From JACTUA01 sp964551875 (GTDB lineage Archaea; Halobacteriota; Methanomicrobia; Methanomicrobiales; JACTUA01): a stretch of 9,737 bases of DNA. The notes under the pieces are model-generated. The model saw nothing but the letters and a program-made list of their open reading frames with translations, was not told the DNA's origin and did not search any database. The stretch is from the NCBI GenBank assembly GCA_964551875.1, contig CAZKEV010000061.1, forward strand, positions 1 through 9,737. The letters run 5' to 3'. Below, in pieces: positions 4,337 through 9,737 of this stretch. The position numbers and the translations under genes were made by a program. Position 1 is the first letter of the stretch. Each line of letters starts with the position of its first letter.

Positions 4337-6121
4337 TTACTTTCCCCAGAACGGGTCGCCCTTCCGCTTCAGGGTGGTGTAATCCTCGAGGCACTCCTTC
4401 ATGGAAGGTGTGAGGTTGGGGAGCATCTCGTGCTCCAGGATCTTCACGTGCCGCTCGGGGATCTCCACGAGGAGCTCGTCGTTCACGTTGACCTGCCGGC
4501 CCACCGTGGCCCCCTCGATGGAGATGGCCACCTCCATCCCGGCGTCGGCCTCGCGGATGGTCTCCTGCCGGCTCTGCATCGTCTTCACGTGGCCGATACG
4601 GCGCCCGCTCCGGTCGACGAGCTCCACGCCGCTCCTGAGCTTCCCCAGGAGGACCCGTACCCCCACAACCGCGGGGTTGCTCTGCCGGAAGACGCAGTTG
4701 GGGAGGAGCATGATCCTCGCGGGGAGCACCACCTGCTCGAACCGCTGGGCCTCCTTCTTCCTGATCTCGGCTTCCCGCCACTCGAGGTACTCGTCGATGA
4801 GCTGGTAGATGACCTTCGCCTCAAAGACCCGGACATGGGAGAAGGACGGGTCCTTGAGGAGCTCCTGGGCATCGGGAAGGATCGGGGTGTTGAAGCAGAG
4901 GAGGACCGAGCTCAGCGGATCGGTGATGGTCTGCACCTCCACGAGATCATGACGTGAGACCGGCCCGACTCCCGCCCTCAGGATCCCGATGGACTTCCCC
5001 CCGAGCTCCTGGGAGAGTGCCTCGAGGGCCCCGATGGTGTCGGCCTTAATCGTGATCCCCTTGTCCGAGAGGACCACCCGGATGTCCTCCATCTCGTGCC
5101 GGATGACGGACTCCACCTCCTCCCGGTTCGACCGCACCGCCGAGAGGGGAGAACCGGCGACGACGGCCTCCAGGTTCGGGGCAGACACCTTGATCCCCGC
5201 TGCCGCGACGACCGATTTCACCCGGTCGAAGCGGTCCTCGACCCGGATCTCCCGGAGCGGCCTCGGCGCGAGGAGGGAACGCACCTTTGTGGTGACAACT
5301 CCGTCGTGGGTGGCGAGCATGATCTCGTCCCCCACGGCGAGGGTCCCGTCGTAGAGGATCACGTCCAGGGTCATCCCGAGGCCCCGCTCCTCCTTCACCT
5401 CGAGGACCGTCCCCCGGGCCGGCCCGTTCGCCTGGAAGACGAGGTCCTTTCTCAGGAACCGCTGTGCAAGGCCGATGAGGACCATGAGGAGGTCCGCGAC
5501 CCCCTCGCCGGTGTGGGAGGAGACCGGGACGATGGCAATGTTCCGCTGGAAATCGCTGATCCGGTCGTACCTCTCGGATGCGAATCCCAGTTCAGAGAGC
5601 TTCCCCACGATCTCGTAGATCTTGTTCTCCAGGAGCGAGCGGGAACGCTCCCCCTGCTTCGCAAAGGTGCTCTGGAACGGCTCGTCCTCGTTCACCCGCC
5701 AGCCGTGGATACGGTCGATCTTCGTCGCGGCGACAACAAAGGGGGTCTTGCAGTTCCTGAGGATCTCGAGGGCCTCCAATGTCTGGGGCTGGAACCCCTC
5801 GTTCACGTCCACCACGAGGATCGCCATCTCTGCGAGGGCACCGCCCCGGGCACGGAGGGTGGTGAAGGCATGGTGGCCGGGGGTATCGATGAAGAGGAGG
5901 CCCGGGACCTGGATATCGAGCCTCCCCAGGCTCCCGCTCATGGTCCGGATGGCATCCAGGGGGACGAGGGTCGCCCCGATGTGCTGGGTGATGGCCCCCT
6001 CCTCGGAATCGACGACAGAGGAACCCCTTATCCGATCGAGGAGGGAGGTCTTGCCATGGTCCACGTGGCCGAGGACACAGACGATGGGCGTCCTGATGCC
6101 AGCAGGTGTGGATGTTGCCAT
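4337..6121 (-). CDS. infB: Translation initiation factor aIF5B (IF-2 homologue)
   Basis: aIF5B is the GTPase that promotes ribosomal subunit joining in translation initiation. The 594-residue product has the usual archaeal length and no intein. The G domain shows GHVDHGKT (18-25), the switch I threonine in AITQHIGAT (T45), DTPGHHAF (79-86), and TKID (133-136) where NKID is usual, followed by the family's RIHGWR. Domain II follows at about 235-340, domain III at about 350-450 (KADTIGALEALSQEL), and domain IV at about 465-575 (LPNCVFRQSNPAVVGV). The final residues are basic, as in archaeal members. ATG 6121 is preceded by a consensus GGAGGT with a 6-base spacer; the open frame continues upstream through the N gap but is not coding. 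S6e follows on the same strand. Confidence 0.96.
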   Translation of the reverse strand: MATSTPAGIRTPIVCVLGHVDHGKTSLLDRIRGSSVVDSEEGAITQHIGATLVPLDAIRTMSGSLGRLDIQVPGLLFIDTPGHHAFTTLRARGGALAEMAILVVDVNEGFQPQTLEALEILRNCKTPFVVAATKIDRIHGWRVNEDEPFQSTFAKQGERSRSLLENKIYEIVGKLSELGFASERYDRISDFQRNIAIVPVSSHTGEGVADLLMVLIGLAQRFLRKDLVFQANGPARGTVLEVKEERGLGMTLDVILYDGTLAVGDEIMLATHDGVVTTKVRSLLAPRPLREIRVEDRFDRVKSVVAAAGIKVSAPNLEAVVAGSPLSAVRSNREEVESVIRHEMEDIRVVLSDKGITIKADTIGALEALSQELGGKSIGILRAGVGPVSRHDLVEVQTITDPLSSVLLCFNTPILPDAQELLKDPSFSHVRVFEAKVIYQLIDEYLEWREAEIRKKEAQRFEQVVLPARIMLLPNCVFRQSNPAVVGVRVLLGKLRSGVELVDRSGRRIGHVKTMQSRQETIREADAGMEVAISIEGATVGRQVNVNDELLVEIPERHVKILEHEMLPNLTPSMKECLEDYTTLKRKGDPFWGK

Positions 6122-6163
6122 GTCCCGACCTCCATCGTATGTCCTCGGTGAGAAAGGTGAGAA

Positions 6164-6188
6164 TACTTTTATCCACATCATCATAAAC
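6164..6188 (-). promoter_or_regulatory. Candidate infB promoter region
   Basis: On the minus strand two AT-rich TATA-like stretches lie here: GTTTATGATG (6179-6188) and GGATAAAAGTATT (6164-6176). They would give leaders of about 37 and 23 bases respectively, both holding the GGAGGT site. I cannot decide between them. Confidence 0.35.
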
Positions 6189-6238
6189 CTGCTCATTCCC
6201 CTGCTGGAAGACGGCATCTCCCCTGGGGCACGGGTGAA

Positions 6239-6293
6239 GGATATTTTTATCAGATTCACCGGCCAATGAGAAGGAATAGTGTTGAACGCAACA
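6239..6293 (+). repeat. 55-base direct repeat, left copy, at assembly gap
   Basis: These 55 bases are identical to 6394-6448 on the other side of the N run. They contain the TATTTTTATC box and the first 18 bases of element B. The copy ends exactly at the first N, and the other begins exactly after the last N, which points to overlapping contig ends rather than a biological tandem repeat. Confidence 0.95.
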
Positions 6294-6393
6294 NNNNNNN
6301 NNNNNNNNNNNNNNNNNNNNNNNNNNNNNNNNNNNNNNNNNNNNNNNNNNNNNNNNNNNNNNNNNNNNNNNNNNNNNNNNNNNNNNNNNNNNN
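6294..6393. other. Assembly gap of exactly 100 N
   Basis: A run of 100 N is a conventional placeholder for a scaffold join of unknown length. With identical 55-base flanks the true gap is probably zero, the two contigs overlapping by 55 bases. Confidence 0.98.
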
Positions 6394-6448
6394 GGATATT
6401 TTTATCAGATTCACCGGCCAATGAGAAGGAATAGTGTTGAACGCAACA
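6394..6448 (+). repeat. 55-base direct repeat, right copy, at assembly gap
   Basis: Identical to 6239-6293. If the contigs are merged, this block occurs once and supplies the candidate promoter and the 5' end of element B. Confidence 0.95.
6398..6406 (+). promoter_or_regulatory. Candidate TATA box of element B and tRNA-His
   Basis: The AT-rich ATTTTTATC, ending in TTTATC (6401-6406), is followed 30 bases later by ATAGTG, the presumed 5' end of element B. Element A has TTTATC 29 bases before its own ATAGTG. It may also be the only box able to serve tRNA-His downstream. Confidence 0.4.
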
Positions 6449-6622
6449 ATCCTTTCCAATCACGGTCTCAAAAGAGACGGGGATTGGTCGGATCATGAAT
6501 TGGCTGCGTGAACACTATGGGAGAAGACTTTGTCCGCAGGACATAAGTCTTCGATGGACGCGTTCAACGCCGCCTCGTGCCGCGTGAACGCTGTTCAAGA
6601 AGATCTCTCGAAGAGATCTTCG
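6431..6622 (+). ncRNA. Structured element B, two-unit candidate non-coding RNA upstream of tRNA-His
   Basis: Strong inverted repeats fill this segment. Outer stem ATAGTGTT (6431-6438) with AACACTAT (6511-6518), then facing GA/GA mismatches, then ACGCA (6441-6445) with TGCGT (6505-6509). Inside lie CCAATC (6456-6461) with GATTGG (6482-6487) and GTCTC with GAGAC around an AAAA loop. A second hairpin (6523-6552) has 13 bp with one bulge. A third stem pairs GCGTTCA (6560-6566) with TGAACGC (6585-6591). A fourth pairs GAAGATCTCT (6599-6608) with AGAGATCTTC (6612-6621) around CGA. The blocks at 6505-6530 and 6581-6606 match at 18 of 26 positions, and both following hairpins end in TCTTCGATG, so the region looks like two related units. 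No known RNA family is recognised and no protein frame fits. Confidence 0.4.
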
Positions 6623-6634
6623 ATGTATATCCTT

Positions 6635-6707
6635 GCCGGGGTGGGGTAGCTGGTTATCCTAGGGGACTGTGGATCCCCCGACCCGGGTTCGAATCTCGGC
6701 CCCGGCC
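6635..6707 (+). tRNA. tRNA-His (anticodon GUG)
   Basis: A full cloverleaf can be drawn. Acceptor GCCGGGG (6635-6641) pairs with CCCCGGC (6700-6706). The D arm has A14, GG at 18-19, and U13/U22 unpaired. The anticodon stem GGGGA/TCCCC (6662-6666, 6674-6678) encloses the loop CTGTGGA with anticodon GTG at 6669-6671. The variable loop is four bases, and the T stem CCGGG/CTCGG encloses TTCGAAT. The discriminator is C73 (6707), the identity base for tRNA-His. CCA is not encoded. The base before position 1 is T, so the G-1 typical of mature tRNA-His is not in the gene. No intron. Confidence 0.95.
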
Positions 6708-6721
6708 TCTGAATTGTAAGG

Positions 6722-6727
6722 TTTTTT
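6722..6727 (+). terminator. Oligo-T terminator after tRNA-His
   Basis: Six T residues 15 bases after the tRNA end, the usual archaeal RNA polymerase termination signal for a tRNA transcript. The remaining bases to 6793 show nothing I can support. Confidence 0.65.
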
Positions 6728-6793
6728 CATCATTCCGGGTTTCACGGGTTATCAGATGAAAAGAAGATGTTCTTGAGATAGCATTATTCCGGA

Positions 6794-7150
6794 CTATGTC
6801 TTCTCCCCCACCGGGAACTCCTCGTAGATCCGCACCTTCACCGGCATGACGTCCGGCCGCCGGTCGGTCATGACAGTGATGTAACTCAGCACATGGATAT
6901 GGTACTCAAGGTAGCCCCGGATGAAATCGGACAGGTCCCTGTTCCGGTGCCCGAGGATCAGGATGACGAGCCACTGGATAATCATGCAGATGCCGGCGAG
7001 GAGGCCATAGATCCAGTTCACGATTCCGATAAGGATCCAGTAGAGGATGCGGACGAGCAGTTCAAGCCGCCTTGCGGGTTGTTCGAATACGAAGAGCTCC
7101 CTCGGCTGAAGAGGGCTCTTCGGTGCTGGCTGGTTCATTTCTTCTGGCAT
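6794..7150 (-). CDS. DUF4389-family small membrane protein
   Basis: The 118-residue product matches the DUF4389 pattern as I recall it: an aromatic/basic lead-in (PARRLELLVRILYWI), a long hydrophobic stretch at about 33-68 that can form two membrane segments with a short turn (ILIGIVNWIYGLLAG then IIQWLVILIL), and a conserved cytoplasmic tail (DFIRGYLEYHIHVLSYITVMTDRRP). The role of this family is not known. The N-terminal 20 residues are proline-rich. No ribosome binding site precedes ATG 7150, but a TTATAC box centred near 7178 lies about 28 bases upstream, so the mRNA is probably leaderless. It is divergent from the surface-protein gene at 7335 and transcribed toward tRNA-His. Confidence 0.85.
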   Translation of the reverse strand: MPEEMNQPAPKSPLQPRELFVFEQPARRLELLVRILYWILIGIVNWIYGLLAGICMIIQWLVILILGHRNRDLSDFIRGYLEYHIHVLSYITVMTDRRPDVMPVKVRIYEEFPVGEKT

Positions 7151-7173
7151 AACAAGTAAAGAAAGTGCGGAAG

Positions 7174-7183
7174 CGTATAAGGG
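7174..7183 (-). promoter_or_regulatory. TATA box of the DUF4389 gene
   Basis: On the minus strand this reads CCCTTATACG. The distance to ATG 7150 fits a leaderless transcript. Confidence 0.5.
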
Positions 7184-7185
7184 TA

Positions 7186-7212
7186 TTCCCCCGGCTGGAA
7201 GGCGTGGGGGAA
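7186..7212. repeat. Inverted repeat in the divergent spacer
   Basis: TTCCCCC (7186-7192) and GGGGGAA (7206-7212) face each other across 13 bases, just upstream of the DUF4389 TATA box and between two divergent genes. It could be an operator. The rest of the spacer to 7282 is unremarkable apart from a TCGCGA palindrome at 7214-7219. Confidence 0.3.
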
Positions 7213-7282
7213 ATCGCGATCCCCGGGTTCAGGCAAATTTGAAGGGCCGGTGAGGTAACTATACATACTCCGCCGGAAAAAA

Positions 7283-7290
7283 TTATAAAG
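7283..7290 (+). promoter_or_regulatory. TATA box of the surface protein-permease operon
   Basis: TTATAAAG follows an A run and is a good box A. Predicted start is near 7312, leaving a leader of about 23 bases with a GAGGA ribosome binding site (7321-7325) before ATG 7335. A small palindrome, GGGAT CGT ATCCC (7300-7312), ends at the predicted start and could be a repressor site. Confidence 0.6.
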
Positions 7291-7334
7291 AGTTTCCAGG
7301 GGATCGTATCCCTCTGTTCCGAGGAAGAAAGTTC

Positions 7335-8666
7335 ATGACTCAGGAAGTGATTCAGGCAGCGGGGCATCGTGGTACCCCTCGGGTGAAGGACTATGGCAGG
7401 CTGGCAAGGGTACTGATATGGGTGGGCCTCGTTCTCGTCCTCTCGGCACTCCCGCATGCCGTGGATGCGGGCAAGGGCGATCCAACAGTCGCCATCAACG
7501 ATTACCAGGTCACGCCTGCCATCCTCCTTCCCGGCGACCAGGGGACCATCACGATCACGATTGCAAACACCGCCGCGAAAGCAAGCGCGACGGAATCGAC
7601 CGTTCAGACCGGTGTATCAGGGACCACGACGACCTCGACAACGAAGGATATCACGGTCCTCGTCGAGTCTGTCTACCTGTACGGGAAAGGGGTGGAGGTC
7701 CTGGAGGGGAACTTCCAGCAGGTGGGTGCCCTCGGCCCCGGCCAGTTCCTCAGGCTCACCTTCCTCATCAGGGCGCCATCCCATGAGGGCATGTACTTCC
7801 CCGAGGTCTGGATCCGGATTCCCGAGGGCACGAGCGTGCAGTACCCGATTCCCGTGAATGTCAACTCGGCGGTGGGTATCCAGAAGCAGGAGATCCTGAT
7901 CCTCTCGAGCTCGCTCCCGGATACCGTTGACCCTGGAGACGAGGTCCCGGTGACCCTCACCGTCAGGAACGACGGAAAGCTCCTCGCTGACGACGTTACC
8001 ATGAGGATCGGGAATGTCAGCGCCTCGGTCGCACCAAAGAACACAGATCTCCACCACCTGGGGAGGATCGATGCCGGAAGCCAGAAGAGCGTCGACATCC
8101 TCCTCCTCTCTGACAGGAATACCGATCCCGGCCTGATCCAGGTCCCGGTAACCTTGATCTACAAGGGGATCGATGGCACTGCCCACACCATGGCGACCTC
8201 CATGAATGTGATGATGAAGGGGAAGGGCGAGCTCGGGTTCGTCTCGGTCGATACCAGCCCGCGGAGGGTATCCGAGAACCAGCCCTTCGATCTCACCATC
8301 CGTATCGAGAACACGGGCACAGGTGAGGCAAAACAGGTGGCAGCCACCGTGGACCTGCCCATGACCGGTACGAAGCAGTCTTTCATCGGCAAGATCAAGC
8401 CGGGCAATGACGCACCTGCCGTCTTCATGCTGGACGGGGGGAAGGGCGGGAGCTACACCTACAATGCCACCATCACCTATGTCGATGACCTTGGGACCCA
8501 TACCGTGTTCCGTGAGATGTCGCTCCGGGTGGTGCCCGGGGATTCGTCAGGAGGACTTATCGTCATGCTGCTTGGCATCATCGGCATCGGAATCGTCGCC
8601 TACCGGTTCTGGTACCTCCCGAAGAAGAACGGTGACGGGGCCCTCCCATGGGTAAAAAAGAACTGA
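7335..8666 (+). CDS. COG1361/CARDB-like surface protein with membrane anchor
   Basis: The 443-residue product has a positively charged N-terminus, a hydrophobic segment at about 27-42 (VLIWVGLVLVLSALPHAVDA begins it) likely to be a signal peptide, then an extracytoplasmic part of about 365 residues, one membrane helix at about 412-428 (LIVMLLGIIGIGIVAY), and a short basic tail ending WVKKN. The extracellular part looks like three successive immunoglobulin-like beta domains of the CARDB/NEW3 type, each with the pattern 'pxGxxxxxTxxIxNxG': around 60-165, 185-280 and 298-395. A Ser/Thr-rich low-complexity insert lies at about 78-103. No catalytic motif is seen. ATG 7335 has GAGGA upstream. Its 3' end overlaps the permease gene by 19 bases, so it probably works with that transporter as a surface adaptor or binding partner; that is inference. 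Confidence 0.8.
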   Translation: MTQEVIQAAGHRGTPRVKDYGRLARVLIWVGLVLVLSALPHAVDAGKGDPTVAINDYQVTPAILLPGDQGTITITIANTAAKASATESTVQTGVSGTTTTSTTKDITVLVESVYLYGKGVEVLEGNFQQVGALGPGQFLRLTFLIRAPSHEGMYFPEVWIRIPEGTSVQYPIPVNVNSAVGIQKQEILILSSSLPDTVDPGDEVPVTLTVRNDGKLLADDVTMRIGNVSASVAPKNTDLHHLGRIDAGSQKSVDILLLSDRNTDPGLIQVPVTLIYKGIDGTAHTMATSMNVMMKGKGELGFVSVDTSPRRVSENQPFDLTIRIENTGTGEAKQVAATVDLPMTGTKQSFIGKIKPGNDAPAVFMLDGGKGGSYTYNATITYVDDLGTHTVFREMSLRVVPGDSSGGLIVMLLGIIGIGIVAYRFWYLPKKNGDGALPWVKKN

Positions 8667-9737
8667 AAGTCGCCTTTTTTCTTGCATGGCGATCGCTCGT
8701 CAGGGGGAACAGGTCGAGCGTATTCCTGAACGTGCTCATCATCAGCATGGTCTTCACCAACATGATCTTCTTCCCCGCGCTGATGAACGGGATCGGGCAG
8801 GATATCGCCAAACAGGTGATCAGCTACCAGATCTCGAATATCCTGATCGAGCCGAAGAGGGGGACCGGTTACATCACCGACCTCGGGAGCACCCTGGACC
8901 TGATCAACGGGATGCCCGGGGTGCAGCGGGCGACCCCGCAGTACACCATGGGGGCGAACCTGAAGTTCAGGGGAAGGATCCTCGGTTCCACGGTGTACGC
9001 GATACGACCCCGGGAAGAGAAGTCTGTGTCACCCCTCTCCACGACCATGATCGCGGGGAGTTACCTCGGGGATAATGACAGGGGCGAGGTTATCATCGGG
9101 GCGAGTGTCGCCGGTTCACCCAATGTCCTCGAGGCCGACGAGTACACCCCCTCGCTGGGGGGCGTCCGGGTCGGCGACTCGATCACGGTCGAGTACGTGA
9201 ACGATTTCACCAAGGAATACCGAGTGAAGGGGATCTTCTCTACCGGAAGGTTCGATATCGACAGCCGGGTCTTCACCACATGGGAGGACATGGAGGAGGT
9301 GACCGGAAAGACCCTGGACCAGGCCGCGTATATCACGGTAAGGGTAAAACCCGGCTACTCTGACCAGGCGGTCAAGAATCAGCTCCTCCAGTACGGGGTG
9401 ATGGAGAAGGTCCAGACCTCCCACGATGTGCTGGACAAGGGCCTGGGACGGGCCCTTGCGAGCTTCTCGATCATCGGCTTCATCTCGCTCCTCGTGAGCC
9501 TCGTGATCGCCGTGGTGGTGCTCTTCATCGTGATCATGATCAAGACCCTCAGCAACCGCCGGCAGATCGGGATCCTCAAGGCCATCGGCGTGGATAAGAC
9601 GGTCATCATGAACAGCTACGGCTTCCAGGTCATCATCCTCTCCGCGACCGGGATCCTGCTGGGTTTCGTCTTCACCGGCCTCCTCGTGCTCTATATGACC
9701 TATTACCCCATGGTGACTCCGGAGTTCTCCGCAACCC
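8648..9737 (+). CDS. MacB/FtsX-type ABC transporter permease, partial at right edge
   Basis: The 363 residues in the window match the MacB periplasmic-core plus FtsX layout. There is a basic start (MGKKELKVAFFLAWRSLVRG) and a first membrane helix at about 25-46. An external domain of about 220 residues follows, with ILIEPKRGTG, PQYTMGANL, EVIIGASVA and VKGIFSTGRFD. A second helix lies at about 272-297, followed by the typical cytoplasmic NRRQIGILKAIGVDK coupling segment, and a third at about 327-350. The fourth helix lies beyond the edge. No ATPase domain is fused, so a separate ATP-binding subunit is expected nearby. ATG 8648 lies inside the end of the upstream gene in another frame (19-base overlap) with a GGTGA site about 12 bases upstream, so translation is probably coupled. 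Substrate unknown; MacB-like exporters move lipids, peptides or drugs. Confidence 0.88.
   Translation, partial: MGKKELKVAFFLAWRSLVRGNRSSVFLNVLIISMVFTNMIFFPALMNGIGQDIAKQVISYQISNILIEPKRGTGYITDLGSTLDLINGMPGVQRATPQYTMGANLKFRGRILGSTVYAIRPREEKSVSPLSTTMIAGSYLGDNDRGEVIIGASVAGSPNVLEADEYTPSLGGVRVGDSITVEYVNDFTKEYRVKGIFSTGRFDIDSRVFTTWEDMEEVTGKTLDQAAYITVRVKPGYSDQAVKNQLLQYGVMEKVQTSHDVLDKGLGRALASFSIIGFISLLVSLVIAVVVLFIVIMIKTLSNRRQIGILKAIGVDKTVIMNSYGFQVIILSATGILLGFVFTGLLVLYMTYYPMVTPEFSAT

Noticed and set aside
5096..6151. 351-residue plus-strand open frame opposite infB
   Set aside because: It is antisense to infB, is low complexity in charged residues and proline, and matches nothing recognisable.
6239..6448. 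Biological tandem repeat, insertion-element ends or CRISPR repeat at the 55-base duplication
   Set aside because: Exact identity, exact abutment to a 100-N placeholder and a length typical of an assembly k-mer favour an assembly artefact; there are only two copies and no spacers.
6122..6496. Upstream in-frame extension of infB through the N run (719-residue reading)
   Set aside because: It passes through 100 N and duplicated sequence, while a consensus GGAGGT sits directly before ATG 6121 and the family N-terminus begins there.
6431..6622. C/D box or H/ACA guide RNA, RNase P RNA or SRP RNA as identity of element B
   Set aside because: I found no paired RTGATGA/CTGA boxes, no kink-turn with ACA tail, and none of the conserved core strings of RNase P or SRP RNA.
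6599..6720. Integration (att) site at tRNA-His
   Set aside because: No repeated tRNA 3' end, integrase or foreign-looking genes are visible downstream.
6577..6759. Small plus-strand open frame covering tRNA-His
   Set aside because: It is explained by the tRNA and the hairpin upstream; there is no ribosome binding site and no family match.

Overview
The window comes from a euryarchaeal methanogen, most likely of the order Methanomicrobiales (Methanoculleus/Methanolinea/Methanoregula-like). I base this on a TFB general transcription factor, Gar1, SRP19, ribosomal proteins S8e and S6e, aIF5B, TATA-box promoters with several probable leaderless starts, archaeal GGTG/GAGG ribosome binding sites, GC-rich third codon positions, and a hydrogenase maturation GTPase HypB. 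The order-level placement is inference. The sequence is a scaffold rather than a finished contig: it holds a run of exactly 100 N (6294-6393), flanked on both sides by the same 55 bases.

Layout. (1) 1-1604, minus strand: two short operons of information-processing genes. gar1 and tfb (tfb runs off the left edge) form one. SRP19 and a PHP-family phosphoesterase form the other. (2) 1605-1658: a compact divergent promoter with one TATA box inside a near-perfect palindrome, serving SRP19 leftward and hypB rightward. (3) 1659-3750, plus strand: hypB, ribosomal protein S8e, an unrecognised 140-aa protein, and a DUF2240-like protein whose start overlaps the preceding stop. (4) 3757-6121, minus strand: infB (aIF5B) followed by S6e, converging on the DUF2240 gene with only 6 bases between. 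(5) 6122-6793: a long non-protein region with the assembly gap, a highly structured repeat-containing segment, and tRNA-His(GUG) with an oligo-T terminator. (6) 6794-7150, minus strand: a small DUF4389 membrane protein. (7) 7335-9737, plus strand: a membrane-anchored COG1361/CARDB-like surface protein overlapping a MacB/FtsX-type ABC permease that runs off the right edge.

How the genes work together. Most of the window (TFB, Gar1, SRP19, S8e, S6e, aIF5B, tRNA-His) serves transcription initiation, RNA modification, protein targeting and translation. The 140-aa protein and the DUF2240 protein sit among these genes and may share that role. HypB serves [NiFe]-hydrogenase nickel insertion and is the only metabolic clue. 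The right end changes character to envelope/export genes.

The most interesting unexplained signal is intergenic. The segment before tRNA-His folds, on paper, into a series of strong hairpins built from two related units about 76 bases apart. The first of these units resembles, base for base from an ATAGTG start, a second element in the infB-S6e spacer. Each element has a TTTATC box 29-30 bases upstream, and the sequence differences preserve pairing. I read these as two members of an undescribed small-RNA or structured-leader family flanking infB, but the evidence is sequence pattern only.
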